This document shows, piece after piece, positions 1 to 8,930 of a stretch of DNA of 64,000 nt. Source of the stretch: Pseudomonadota bacterium (GTDB lineage: Bacteria; Pseudomonadota; Alphaproteobacteria; Rhizobiales; Hyphomicrobiaceae); assembly GCA_023412805.1 (NCBI GenBank), contig JAEZRM010000064.1, positions 62,001-126,000 of the forward strand, written 5' to 3'. The number at the start of each line of letters is the position of its first letter. The first letter of the stretch is position 1. The notes beneath the pieces are model-generated. The model did no database searches, was not told the DNA's origin, and worked only from the letters and a program-made list of their open reading frames with translations. The position numbers and the translations under genes are program-made.

Positions 1-740
1 GGCTGATGGTCGCGCGCGGTGACCTCGGCGTCGAGATGCCCGTCGAGCGCGTCCCTGGGCTGCAGAAGCAGATCACGCGCAAGGCGCGCGCGGCCGGCAA
101 ACCGGTGGTCATCGCGACGCAGATGCTCGAGAGCATGATCAGTTCGCCGGTGCCGACGCGCGCCGAGGTGTCGGACGTGGCGACGGCCGTATTCGACGGC
201 GCGGATGCCATCATGCTGTCGGCCGAGTCCGCGGTCGGCAAGTTCCCGATCGAGGCCATCGGCATGATGGATCGTATTGCCATCGAAGCCGAAGCCGACC
301 CGACCTACGACGTGCTGGTTCATGCGACGAGCACGCCGCCTCAGGAAACGGCAGCCGACGCGATTGCTGCCGCCACGCACGCCGTTGCCGATACGCTGAA
401 GCTCTCGGCCATCATCTGCTTTACGGCGACCGGCTCGACTGCGCTCCGTGTCGCACGTGAGCGGCCCGGACTGCCCGTCATCGGCCTGACGCCGGTTGTC
501 GCGACCGCGCGGCGGTTGGCTGTCGTCTGGGGCATGCATTGCGTTCTGACGAGCGATCCCGAGAACCTCGCTGACATGGTCAAGAAGGCGTGCCGGATCG
601 CCTTCGAGGAAGGGTTCGTGCGCGCGGGCAGCGGCGTGATCATCACGGCGGGTGTGCCGCTCGGCTCGCCGGGGACGACCAACATGGTCCGCATTGCCTA
701 CGTCAACGAGCAGGGCGAGACGACGTCGCTGTCGATGTAG
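1..740 (+). CDS. pyk: Pyruvate kinase, C-terminal half (5' end outside window)
   Basis: Pyruvate kinase makes pyruvate and ATP from phosphoenolpyruvate and ADP in the last step of glycolysis, in the cytoplasm. The visible 244 or so residues begin at the active-site strand MVARGDLGVE of the (beta/alpha)8 barrel. They continue through TQMLESM and LSAESAVGKFP, the family's LSGE(S/T)A site with Ala for Gly, into the C-terminal regulatory domain ending with GSPGTTNMVRI. Full enzymes are about 470-480 residues, so roughly half the gene lies upstream. The frame is open to the window edge, so no start is visible. It converges on a cation transporter, with an imperfect hairpin between them. Confidence 0.96.
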   Translation, partial: LMVARGDLGVEMPVERVPGLQKQITRKARAAGKPVVIATQMLESMISSPVPTRAEVSDVATAVFDGADAIMLSAESAVGKFPIEAIGMMDRIAIEAEADPTYDVLVHATSTPPQETAADAIAAATHAVADTLKLSAIICFTATGSTALRVARERPGLPVIGLTPVVATARRLAVVWGMHCVLTSDPENLADMVKKACRIAFEEGFVRAGSGVIITAGVPLGSPGTTNMVRIAYVNEQGETTSLSM

Positions 741-783
741 AGCTTATCCCCTCTCCCCGCGCGCGGGAAGAAGGGGAAGAGCT
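741..783. terminator. Imperfect inverted repeat between convergent genes
   Basis: The arms agcttatcccc(t)ctcccc and ggggaagagct with a GC-rich centre form an imperfect hairpin that fills the gap between the stops of pyk and the convergent cation transporter. Position and shape suggest a bidirectional terminator. There is no clear T-run on either side. Confidence 0.4.
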
Positions 784-786
784 GCG

Positions 787-1686
787 TCAGAGCACGAGTA
801 CGCCGCGGTGCTGGGCTTCGCCCTCGGGCTCGACGTGGATCACGACCTCGGCGCCATCGATCTCGGCTTCCAGCGCACGTTCGATACGGTCGCAGATGCG
901 ATGGGCGTCTGCGACGCTCATCTTGCCTGGCACGACGAGATGAAAGTCGATGAAGGTCGCGCGTCCTGCCGTGCGCGTTCGGATGTCGTGTGCCTCGATA
1001 GCGCCATCGGCACTCTCGGCAATCACGGTCCGAATGCGTTGGCCGATCTCTCCGTCGACCGCCTCATCCATGAGTCCGCTGATCGATGAACTGACGACAC
1101 GCCAACCCGCCACGAGAATGTTCATCGCAACGAGCGCCGCCATGGCCGGATCGAGGATCGTCCAGCCTGTCAGCACGGCAAGCGCCAGCCCGATGATGAC
1201 GCCGACAGACGTGGCGACATCCGCGAAGAGATGCCAACCGTCCGCGACGAGCGCCGGCGAGCGCCAACGTCGGCCATAGTTGATGAGCACCCACGACCAG
1301 CCAACATTGATCGCGGTGGCCACGCCGCTGATGGCGAGGCCGAGCCAGGGTTCGTCAAAGGCCCGGGGCGCGCGCACGGCCTGCCAGGCAGCGTGCAAGA
1401 TCATGATGGCGGCGAGGATGATCAGCACGCCTTCGATGACGGCTGAGAAGTACTCCGCCTTGTGGTGGCCGAACTGGTGACGGCGATCGGCGGGACGTGC
1501 GCTGATGCGAACGGCGAGAAGCGCAACCAATGCGGTAACGACATTGACGATGCTTTCGAGCGCATCGGAGTAGAGGGCGACGCTTCCCGTCACCCAATAG
1601 GCTGCATACTTGATGCCCAGCACCACACAGGCGACGACAATGCTCGCGGCGGCCATCCTGTGAGTGCGCGCTTCGATCGTCGGCAT
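787..1686 (-). CDS. Cation diffusion facilitator (CDF) family transporter, FieF-like
   Basis: A 299-residue inner-membrane metal/proton antiporter with about six membrane helices and a cytoplasmic C-terminal dimer domain (ending near VVIHVEPE). Overall order and the loops TGSV, HQFGHHKAE (H74-E78) and HDIRTR match E. coli FieF (YiiP). The transmembrane metal site is altered. TM5 keeps H152 and D156 (WHLFAD), but the TM2 positions equal to FieF D45 and D49 are E44 and N48 (DALESIVN). That suggests a different metal preference from Zn/Fe, which is inference. It converges on pyk, and the promoter side faces the desaturase gene. CDF membership is secure; the substrate is not. Confidence 0.92.
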   Translation of the reverse strand: MPTIEARTHRMAAASIVVACVVLGIKYAAYWVTGSVALYSDALESIVNVVTALVALLAVRISARPADRRHQFGHHKAEYFSAVIEGVLIILAAIMILHAAWQAVRAPRAFDEPWLGLAISGVATAINVGWSWVLINYGRRWRSPALVADGWHLFADVATSVGVIIGLALAVLTGWTILDPAMAALVAMNILVAGWRVVSSSISGLMDEAVDGEIGQRIRTVIAESADGAIEAHDIRTRTAGRATFIDFHLVVPGKMSVADAHRICDRIERALEAEIDGAEVVIHVEPEGEAQHRGVLVL

Positions 1687-1819
1687 AAGTCCGGTCGGTC
1701 CGCGGTTGCTTTGACCGCAATGGTCTCGTGCTCAGCCCCTTCAACACGCTGGAGCATCGAAAAGCAACTTGAGAATTCGCTTTTGCAAGTAGTTGCAAAT
1801 GGTTGGCGATGGCGCGTCG

Positions 1820-2989
1820 TCAGGCGCTCGCCGAACTGCGGTTGCCGGAGACTTCCTCTGCCAAGGCTGCGTGCGCTTCGCGGAAGGTGAGCAACCGGCG
1901 CTGTGCCTCGTCCCATACGGCGAGACGGGCGCATTTGATGCTCTCCCAGAGCGTCACGCGATTCATGGCTTGGAATTCCGGAGAGGCCGCGAGGCAGTCG
2001 TGCAGGCGATAATTCGGGATGACGCTGTTCAAGTGGTGGATGTGATGGAGGCCGATATTGCCGGTGAACCACTCGAGCGGCTTCGGCAGCACGTAGTAGG
2101 ACGAGCCGCGGATCGCGGCGACCTGGAAGTCCCATTCGTCGCTGTCGTCCCAGTGTCCATCCTCGAACTGATGCTGGATGAAGAACAGCCAGCCGCCGAG
2201 CGCCGACGCCATGAGGATCATCGGCGCGATGATCCACGCCAGCGTCGCGTAGCCGATGGCCGCGCCAATGAGGCCATAGAAGATGATCATCGCGATGTTG
2301 AGGCCCACGACACTTCGCCAGCCCTCGCGAGGCTCGAGTGGATGTCCCCACGGGAGGCGCTGCAACACGACGAAGAAGAAGGGCACGCCGATCGGGAACA
2401 GGAACAGCGGATGTCGATAGATGCGATAGCGCAGCCGGGCCCAAGGCGAGCAGGCGCGATATTCGGCGAGGGTGAGGGTTTCGATATCGCCATAGCCACG
2501 CCGGTCGAGATTGCCCGATGTCGCGTGATGCTTCGCGTGCACGCGCCGCCAGAGGCCGTATGGCGTCATGGTCATGACGCTGATGAGCCGCCCGAGCGTG
2601 TCATTAGCGCGCGCGGACGGCAGGAACGAGCCATGTCCACAGTCGTGCTGGATGATGAAGAAGCGCACCAGAAGGCCCGAAGCCGGCACGGCGAGCAGGA
2701 TCGTCAGCCAGTAGGCGTGCTCCACGGTCATCCACATGGCGGCCAGCAGGGCCAGGAACGGGATGGTGGTCGTGATGATCTGAATGATGGCGCGGCGCGT
2801 GTCGGCGCCCCGGTATTTGGCGCAGTGCGCGGCGAGCTTTCGCGCTTCAGTTTTGAGGGCGGCGACGTCGTTCGGTGCATCGTGGCGCGCCGCTGGTGGC
2901 TGCTGTGCAAATCGGTCTGTCGTGGTCACAGTGACGGACGCCTCCGGGCGCGGCTGAAATTTTGTGTTTATGCCCCGGAACCATTTCAT
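1820..2989 (-). CDS. Membrane fatty acid desaturase (omega-6/delta-12 type)
   Basis: A di-iron membrane desaturase that introduces a double bond into lipid acyl chains. The three histidine boxes are visible: HDCGH (residues 115-119), HAKHH (151-155) and HHIHH near residue 300 (GLHHIHHLNSVIPNY). Hydrophobic segments lie between them. At about 389 residues it has the usual length of bacterial omega-6 desaturases. A GTG at 3010 would add seven residues. I chose ATG 2989 because nothing like a ribosome site precedes the GTG, but AGGGA lies 13 nt before the ATG, so the choice is weak. The gene is divergent from the sugar kinase and lies upstream of the cation transporter on the same strand. Confidence 0.9.
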   Translation of the reverse strand: MKWFRGINTKFQPRPEASVTVTTTDRFAQQPPAARHDAPNDVAALKTEARKLAAHCAKYRGADTRRAIIQIITTTIPFLALLAAMWMTVEHAYWLTILLAVPASGLLVRFFIIQHDCGHGSFLPSARANDTLGRLISVMTMTPYGLWRRVHAKHHATSGNLDRRGYGDIETLTLAEYRACSPWARLRYRIYRHPLFLFPIGVPFFFVVLQRLPWGHPLEPREGWRSVVGLNIAMIIFYGLIGAAIGYATLAWIIAPMILMASALGGWLFFIQHQFEDGHWDDSDEWDFQVAAIRGSSYYVLPKPLEWFTGNIGLHHIHHLNSVIPNYRLHDCLAASPEFQAMNRVTLWESIKCARLAVWDEAQRRLLTFREAHAALAEEVSGNRSSASA

Positions 2990-3338
2990 CCCCCCGAGGC
3001 TTTCCCTCACGGTGTAGAAGCACGATTTGGCCTCTCCTGTCCTGGGACATGGGAGCGCGGTGCTGTGTAAAACGCCTTCTCTTTCCTTTCATGGCTCTAA
3101 TGTGCGAGCTGGCCATGGCTCGCCGCGCACGTTATGCTTGTCCTGACTGTTTGTGCGGCGGTTCGGACGTGGGGCCTGTGTCCTGCGGCGCCTTGGTGGC
3201 GCGCGCATTTGTCACCACCCTGAGCCTCGCCTGTGATCGTTGAAATGCCGGAATTGGTTCGGACTTTCCGCCTGCGGTGCGAAATTCGATGCCAATATCG
3301 TCCCCTCGGCCGCTCGTGCCCTGATCCTGCGGAACGCC
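2990..3338. other. Intergenic region between divergent desaturase and sugar kinase genes
   Basis: About 350 bases with no convincing gene. It must carry the promoters of both flanking genes. I see no confident -35/-10 pair, repeat or RNA element. Confidence 0.5.
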
Positions 3339-4253
3339 ATGGCAGTCCCGGTTTCCCTCATCTGCGTCGGACATGCAGCGCTCGACCGGATCTACCGGAT
3401 CGAGGGCTTTCCGCCGGAGCCCACCAAAATCCGGGCGCTCGAGCACATCGAGGTCGGCGGTGGAATGGCCGCCAACGCGTCGGTTGCCGCTGCGCGCCTC
3501 GGCGCACGGGCCGAGCTCTGGTCGCGTGTCGGTGATGATCAGGCCGGTGTCGCCATTCGGAATGGGCTCAAGGCCGACAAGGTGGACATCCGCTACGTCC
3601 ATGCCTTCGAGGAGGCGCGCTCGTCGACCTCGGCTGTCATCGTCGACAGCCAGGGCGAGCGCATGATCATCACGCAGCGCGATACCTCGATCCCTGCCGG
3701 CACGAGCTGGCTGCCGATCGAGCGTGTGGCGGAGGCCAATGCGGTGCTCTGCGACCTGCGCTGGCTGGAGGCCGTGCGGGTGGTCTTGACTCGTGCGCGG
3801 CGAGAGGGTGTGCCGACGGTGCTCGACGCCGATCTCGGTGGCCGCGAGGCGCTGCCGGAGTTGCTGGGACTGGTCGACTATGCGGTGTTCTCGGCGCCGT
3901 CGCTCCATGAATTTGCGCGCGGCATGAGCGATGCCGATGCCCTTCAGCAGGTGCTGCGCCACGGCCCGCGTCATGCCGGCGTCACGCTCGGAGCGCGCGG
4001 CTATCTCTGGGCCGAACGCGACGGAAAGACGGGCCATCAGCCAGGCTTTCGCGTCGACGTTGTCGATACGACGGGGGCCGGCGACGCTTTTCACGGTGCC
4101 TTTGCGCTCGGCGTTGCCGAGGGTATGGCCATCGAGGCCAATGTCCGGCGGGCAGCGGCTGTGGCGGCGCTGAAATGCACGCGTCTTGGCAGCCGTGCGG
4201 GCCTGCCGACGCGAAGCGAGCTCGAGCTTTTCATCGCGCTTCACGAGGGCTGA
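3339..4253 (+). CDS. PfkB-family carbohydrate kinase
   Basis: A 304-residue ribokinase-fold sugar kinase that phosphorylates a sugar or sugar phosphate with ATP. The N-terminal substrate region has EVGGGMAANASVAAARLGA, a PfkB signature. The C-terminal signature DTTGAGDAFHG carries the anion hole and catalytic Asp (D249). The start is set at ATG 3339 (MAVPVSLICVG), which begins directly before the first strand of the fold. An earlier in-frame ATG at 3240 adds 33 residues that do not resemble the family. A sugar isomerase/epimerase gene follows 36 bases downstream, so the two probably act in one sugar pathway. The substrate cannot be named. Confidence 0.88.
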   Translation: MAVPVSLICVGHAALDRIYRIEGFPPEPTKIRALEHIEVGGGMAANASVAAARLGARAELWSRVGDDQAGVAIRNGLKADKVDIRYVHAFEEARSSTSAVIVDSQGERMIITQRDTSIPAGTSWLPIERVAEANAVLCDLRWLEAVRVVLTRARREGVPTVLDADLGGREALPELLGLVDYAVFSAPSLHEFARGMSDADALQQVLRHGPRHAGVTLGARGYLWAERDGKTGHQPGFRVDVVDTTGAGDAFHGAFALGVAEGMAIEANVRRAAAVAALKCTRLGSRAGLPTRSELELFIALHEG

Positions 4254-4289
4254 GACCCTCCGGGCGCCATCGTGGGACGGGGGGCGCAC

Positions 4290-5135
4290 ATGACCGATCA
4301 GCACACCATTGCCTTCGTCAACGACGAGCTGAAGGCGCCCCTGGGCGAGACGATTGCTTTCGCGCAGGAAAATGGCGTGTCGGCGCTGGAAGTACGGTCG
4401 ATCGACGGTCGCAACTTCCTCGCCCTCTCGGCGGCTGAGCAGCAGGACGCGGCACGGCGGATCTCCGATGCCGGGATCAAAGTTGTGGGACTGGCCTCGC
4501 CTCTGCTCAAATGGGCGGCACCGGGGCGCGTTGCCGGTCGATTGGGCGATCAGTTCGGCTTCGAGATCGGCTCACGCTCGCTCGGTGACATCGCACGGCT
4601 GACGGCCGACGCAGCACATCGCCTCGGCACGCGCAATGTGCGCATTTTCAGCTTCCTGACCTATGACGGGTTCACGCTTGCCGATCTCGACGCGGCGTTG
4701 GATGAGCTGCTCGCCTTGGCCGAGCGCGAGGATCTCGTCTTCCACGTCGAGAACGAGCCCGTCTGCAATATCCAGGACGAAGTGGACCTGATGGCGCTCA
4801 TGCAGGCGCGCCGCCATCCGCGCCTCAAGGCACTTCTCGACATCGGCAATATCTACGCCAAGGGCGTCGCGCCCGAGGCCTCCCGAATGGCTGCCCTGAT
4901 GCCGTTCGTCGATCATATGCATTTCAAGGACTTCTCGATTGGCGCCGGGCGTCGCCATGTCGCCGTGGGCGAGGGGGACATACCCTTTGGCGCTTTCATC
5001 GAGGCGTGCTTCGCAGCGGCCGCAGGGCGGGCGCTGACGCTTTCGGTGGAGACCCATGTCCCCGATGATCCGGTCGGGGCGACACGGCGTTCACTCGTGG
5101 ATCTCAGGCAGTTGGTGGCCGCTGCGACCGCATGA
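4290..5135 (+). CDS. Sugar phosphate isomerase/epimerase (xylose isomerase-like TIM barrel)
   Basis: A 281-residue protein of the AP-endonuclease-2/xylose-isomerase-like TIM-barrel family. These bind a divalent metal with Glu, Asp and His residues and isomerise or epimerise sugars. Likely metal-site segments are FHVENEPVCN, LLDIGNIY, DHMHFKDF and LSVETHV. The start ATG at 4290 has a G-rich ribosome site (gggacgggggg) just upstream; a GTG at 4272 is less likely. It is probably co-transcribed with the preceding PfkB kinase and followed about 120 bases later by transketolase, fitting pentose or related sugar metabolism. Substrate unknown. Confidence 0.82.
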   Translation: MTDQHTIAFVNDELKAPLGETIAFAQENGVSALEVRSIDGRNFLALSAAEQQDAARRISDAGIKVVGLASPLLKWAAPGRVAGRLGDQFGFEIGSRSLGDIARLTADAAHRLGTRNVRIFSFLTYDGFTLADLDAALDELLALAEREDLVFHVENEPVCNIQDEVDLMALMQARRHPRLKALLDIGNIYAKGVAPEASRMAALMPFVDHMHFKDFSIGAGRRHVAVGEGDIPFGAFIEACFAAAAGRALTLSVETHVPDDPVGATRRSLVDLRQLVAAATA

Positions 5136-5254
5136 ACGGGATAAGCCGGCCATGGATGGTGGACGCCTGCGCGGCGCCCCGTTAATGGTGCGCCATCTTT
5201 CCGCTTTCCGGTCCTCAATAAGTTTGGGGCACACGACCAGCAGGGACTGCGCGC

Positions 5255-7252
5255 ATGACTGACAAGGCGAAGGGCGCCGCGCTGGCGACCCGCGAGATGG
5301 CGAACGCTATCCGGGCGCTGGCAATGGATGCCGTCGAGGCGGCGAAGTCCGGCCATCCGGGCATGCCCATGGGCATGGCCGATGTGGCGACCGTGCTGTT
5401 CGCGGAGGTGCTGAAGTACGACGCCGCCGCGCCGCGCTGGCCGGCGCGCGACCGCTTCGTGCTCTCGGCCGGTCACGGCTCGATGCTGCTCTATTCTCTC
5501 CTCCATCTCACCGGCTATCCGGGCATGAGCATCGAGGAGCTGAAGAATTTCCGTCAGCTCGGCGCCAAGACTGCCGGGCATCCCGAGCACGGTCACGCCG
5601 AGGGGATCGAAACGACGACGGGACCGCTCGGTCAGGGGCTTGCGAATGCCGTCGGTATGGCCATTGCCGAGCGCATCTGGAATGCGCGTCATGGTGAGCT
5701 GTTCGACAACCGCACGTACGTGATCGCGGGCGACGGTTGTTTGATGGAAGGCATTTCACAGGAGGCGATCACGCTCGCTGGTCACCTCGGGCTCGGTCGC
5801 CTCATCGTGCTGTTTGATGACAACGGCATCTCGATCGACGGCCCGACCTCGCTCTCGACGAGCGAGGATCAGATCGGCCGCTTCAAGGCCGCCGGCTGGA
5901 ACACGCTGGCCATCGATGGCCACGACATGGATGCGGTGCGCAAGGCGCTTGCCACCGCGCGGGGTGATGACAGCAAGCCGTGGCTGATCGCGTGCAAGAC
6001 AGTGATCGGCTATGGCGCACCGAAGAAGGCTGGCACCGCCTCGACGCACGGCTCACCGCTGGGCGCGGAAGAGATTGCCGGCACGCGTGAAAAGCTCGGC
6101 TGGAAGAGCGCGCCTTTCGAGGTTCCGGCGGACGTGCTGGCGGCATGGCGCGCGGCCGGTTCACGCGGCCGGTCGGTGCGTGAGGCTTGGGAGCAGAAGT
6201 GGAGCAAGGTCGACGCGCGTGCGCGCGAGGCCTTCGAGAATCCGGCTGCGGCGTGTGCGGCCGATGTGAGCACGGCTGTCATCAATCTTCGCGAGGCGGC
6301 TGCTGGCGATACGGCCGAGCGCGCGACCCGCGTGTGGTCTGAGCGGTCGCTCGAAGCTCTGGTCGCTGCCCAGCCGGCGCTGATTGGTGGTTCGGCGGAT
6401 CTCACGGGCTCCAACAACACCAAGGCCAAGAGTCAGAAGCCGATCGTGAAAGGCGACTTCTCGGGAAGCTATGTCTATTACGGCATTCGCGAGCATGGCA
6501 TGGCCGCCGCGATGAACGGCATGGCGCTCTACGGCGGGCTCATCCCTTATGGCGGTACGTTCCTCGTGTTCTCGGACTACTGCCGTCCGTCGATCCGGCT
6601 CGCTGCGCTCATGCGCCAACAGGTCGTCTACGTTTTCACGCACGATTCGATCGGTCTCGGCGAGGATGGGCCGACCCACCAGCCGGTCGAGCATCTGGCC
6701 GCGCTACGTGCAATTCCCAATCTGAATGTGTTCCGCCCGGCCGACGGCGTCGAGACTGCAGAGTGCTGGGCGCTTGCCGCCGCATCCATTGAGGCGCCGT
6801 CCGTGCTCGCGCTGACGCGCCAGAACGTGCCGAACCTGCGTAAAGGACCTGTTGGCGAGAATGAGAGCGCCAGGGGCGGCTATGTGTTGCGCGAGGCCGA
6901 GGGCGGCAAGCGTGCGGTGACGCTGATCGCCACCGGTTCCGAGGTCGGCCTTGCTGCGAAGGCTGCGGATGCGCTTGCGGCGAAGGGCGTGGCCGCAGCG
7001 ATCGTCTCGCTGCCTTCCTTCGAACTCTTCCGCAAGCAGCCTGCAGCTTATCGGCAGGCGGTGCTCGGTGATGCGCCCCGCATTGCGATCGAGGCCGCCG
7101 TCGAACAAGGCTGGCGCGAGTGGCTGCGGCCGGAAGATGCGTTCGTCGGATTGTCGGACTTCGGCGCCTCGGCACCGGCCGGCAAGCTCTTCGTGCACTT
7201 CGGCCTGACGCCGGAGCGCGTGGCTGAGGTGGCGCAGAAGCTCATCGGGTAG
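5255..7252 (+). CDS. tkt: Transketolase
   Basis: Transfers two-carbon ketol units between sugar phosphates in the pentose phosphate pathway using thiamine diphosphate and Mg2+. At 665 residues it is full length. Visible motifs are GHPGMPMGMAD near residue 33, the ThDP motif GDGCLMEGISQEA followed by the conserved Asn in DDNGISID, the second-domain motif GIREHGMAAAMNG with the catalytic Glu, and ALTRQNVP. The start ATG at 5255 gives MTDKAKGAALATREMANAIRALAMDAV, the normal family N-terminus. It follows the sugar kinase and isomerase genes on the same strand. Confidence 0.97.
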   Translation: MTDKAKGAALATREMANAIRALAMDAVEAAKSGHPGMPMGMADVATVLFAEVLKYDAAAPRWPARDRFVLSAGHGSMLLYSLLHLTGYPGMSIEELKNFRQLGAKTAGHPEHGHAEGIETTTGPLGQGLANAVGMAIAERIWNARHGELFDNRTYVIAGDGCLMEGISQEAITLAGHLGLGRLIVLFDDNGISIDGPTSLSTSEDQIGRFKAAGWNTLAIDGHDMDAVRKALATARGDDSKPWLIACKTVIGYGAPKKAGTASTHGSPLGAEEIAGTREKLGWKSAPFEVPADVLAAWRAAGSRGRSVREAWEQKWSKVDARAREAFENPAAACAADVSTAVINLREAAAGDTAERATRVWSERSLEALVAAQPALIGGSADLTGSNNTKAKSQKPIVKGDFSGSYVYYGIREHGMAAAMNGMALYGGLIPYGGTFLVFSDYCRPSIRLAALMRQQVVYVFTHDSIGLGEDGPTHQPVEHLAALRAIPNLNVFRPADGVETAECWALAAASIEAPSVLALTRQNVPNLRKGPVGENESARGGYVLREAEGGKRAVTLIATGSEVGLAAKAADALAAKGVAAAIVSLPSFELFRKQPAAYRQAVLGDAPRIAIEAAVEQGWREWLRPEDAFVGLSDFGASAPAGKLFVHFGLTPERVAEVAQKLIG

Positions 7253-7352
7253 CGGCCGCGAAAGCGTCGGAACCCAAATTTCTTCGTGGGCGTTACGGCC
7301 TGAGCGGCGGTTATGGTGTGGCTGCTAGTTCGATCAACGTGAGTGTGTTGCC

Positions 7353-7640
7353 ATGTCCAACAAATTTGTTCGGCTCATTGTTGCTGGTGGCTTGCTGCTG
7401 GGGACGGGCGCAGCATTCTTCGCGACCAGCGAACCGGTCCGGGCTCAACCTATTTGGGATCAGCCCTACGAGGAGTGGCAGTCCGAAAGCAAGCGACCGC
7501 GGCGCGGCTACGAGGGCTTCCCCGCTCCTGGCGTTTATTGCTCATACCGGCGTGAACCCATCCGTGAATGCAGCACCGACAAGCGCGGTCGCGAGCGGTG
7601 CAGGGTCGTGCGCTGGCGTCTCGTGCAGATGTGCAGCTGA
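7353..7640 (+). CDS. Small secreted protein of unknown function
   Basis: A 95-residue protein with a clear Sec signal peptide: MSNKFVRLIVAGG, a hydrophobic core, then a likely cleavage after VRAQ near residue 32. The mature part is short, basic and Trp/Tyr/Arg-rich, with four cysteines: one in VYCSYR, then C-rich RECSTDKRGRERCRVVRW and QMCS. Two disulfide bonds are plausible in the periplasm. I recognise no domain. It stands alone between tkt and a convergent hydrolase gene. Confidence 0.72.
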   Translation: MSNKFVRLIVAGGLLLGTGAAFFATSEPVRAQPIWDQPYEEWQSESKRPRRGYEGFPAPGVYCSYRREPIRECSTDKRGRERCRVVRWRLVQMCS

Positions 7641-7686
7641 CCGCCGCTGCCGCGCGCTGCCATTCGATGCGCGCTGTTCGCGCTGA

Positions 7687-8427
7687 CTAGCCCAATCGCC
7701 TCCGATACAACGCGATCAAGCGCTCCCAATGCCGTTCGGCGGCAGCCTTGTCGTAGATTTTGCGCTGCGGAAAGCCGAAACCGTGGTGCACGCCGGGATA
7801 GATCTCGAGCTCGCCCGGATTGCCGGATGCGTCGAAGAGCTTCTTCAGCTCAGCGACCATGGGCAGCGGCGCCAACTCGTCGATCTCCGCGCAGGCAATG
7901 TAGAGTTCGCCCTTGGCCTTCCTGAGCGTCAGGTGCGGACTCTCCTCCGCATCACTGACAAGCCAAGTGCCGTAGAAGGAAGCCGCGGCTGCGACGCGGT
8001 CCGGATAGCGGGCAGCGGCGGCGAGCGCATAAGGCCCACTCATGCAGTAGCCGTGCACGCCGATGGGGCCCGCTTTCGCGCCCCCGCGGCCATCGACGAA
8101 TGACATCATCGCCGCGACATCGTCCATGACGGGCGGGATGGTCATCTTCGTGCGGATCGCCCGCATGCGCGTGTGCTCCGGACTGCCGTGCGTGAGCACG
8201 GTGGCCGGATCGAACTTCGAGTCGCGGCCGGCACGATAGTAGAGATTGGGTAGCAGAACGCAGTAGCCGACCGACGTGAGGCGGCGCGTCATGTCGCGCA
8301 GCTCCTCGCGGATGCCGGGCGCATCCATAAGCAACAGTACGGCGGGATGCGTGCCGCGATCCGGCTGGCAGACGAATGTTTCCATGGCGCCGTCGCGTGT
8401 TTGGATATCGAGCGTTTCTTCGATCAT
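7687..8427 (-). CDS. Dienelactone hydrolase family protein
   Basis: A 246-residue alpha/beta hydrolase of the dienelactone hydrolase family, cytoplasmic (no signal). The nucleophile is cysteine (C128 in VHGYCMSG) rather than serine, as in classic dienelactone hydrolase. The likely triad partners are D183 (EIDELAP) and H214 or H215 (VHHGFGF). Such enzymes hydrolyse lactones or small esters in aromatic degradation, but no catabolic genes surround it, so the substrate is open. It is divergent from a RidA-family gene. Confidence 0.9.
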   Translation of the reverse strand: MIEETLDIQTRDGAMETFVCQPDRGTHPAVLLLMDAPGIREELRDMTRRLTSVGYCVLLPNLYYRAGRDSKFDPATVLTHGSPEHTRMRAIRTKMTIPPVMDDVAAMMSFVDGRGGAKAGPIGVHGYCMSGPYALAAAARYPDRVAAAASFYGTWLVSDAEESPHLTLRKAKGELYIACAEIDELAPLPMVAELKKLFDASGNPGELEIYPGVHHGFGFPQRKIYDKAAAERHWERLIALYRRRLG

Positions 8428-8543
8428 GGGGTGCTTCCTCCTGAGCGCCCGAGACTAGGGCTTGCGCGTCCAAAGATCGACTAGCGCGTGTGGCGCGCTA
8501 TAGTCGATTGATGCAGATCCGAACTGCATCGGGAGGTAACGAA

Positions 8544-8921
8544 ATGATCCAGCGCATCATGGTTCCGGGCATCATGGCCCCGGTAAGTCACTATTGCCAT
8601 GTTGTCAGGGCCGGTAATCTCGTGTGGGTTTCCGGCGTCGTCGGTATGGAGGCGAACGGCCACATTCCGCCGGACACGGTCGCCCAGTTCGACATTGCCA
8701 TGGATGTCATGGACCAATGCCTCAGGGCCGCAGGCGCGGGGCCCGAGCATGTCACCAAGGTTCAGGTTTTCATGACGGACATCAGCGAGCGGGCGTCCAT
8801 CAACCCGCGTCGCATCGCGTACTTCGGCGAGCATCGGCCGGCTTCGACACTGGTCGAGGTCAAGGGGCTCGTCGATCCGCGGATGAAGGTCGAAATCGAG
8901 TGCCAGGCTGTGGTCGCCTGA
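8544..8921 (+). CDS. RidA/YjgF family protein (Rid deaminase-like)
   Basis: A 125-residue member of the RidA (YjgF/YER057c/UK114) family, trimeric cytoplasmic proteins. The best-known members hydrolyse reactive enamines and imines made by PLP enzymes. The family pattern LVWVSGVVG...DTVAQFD...VTKVQVFMTDI...HRPASTLVEVKGL...VEIECQAVV is complete. The position of the catalytic Arg of true RidA (RVEIEA) appears to be Lys (MKVEIEC), so it may belong to another Rid subgroup. The start ATG 8544 is fixed by ggagg at 8532-8536; an upstream in-frame start at 8490 is ignored. Confidence 0.9.
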   Translation: MIQRIMVPGIMAPVSHYCHVVRAGNLVWVSGVVGMEANGHIPPDTVAQFDIAMDVMDQCLRAAGAGPEHVTKVQVFMTDISERASINPRRIAYFGEHRPASTLVEVKGLVDPRMKVEIECQAVVA

Positions 8922-8930
8922 GAATGTCAC

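Noticed and set aside
1793..3070. 425-codon plus-strand open frame opposite the desaturase
   Set aside because: The translation lacks protein character, while the minus strand shows all three desaturase histidine boxes.
3132..4304. Long minus-strand open frame over the PfkB gene
   Set aside because: It is the mirror of a clear sugar kinase; its translation is Arg/His-rich without any family pattern.
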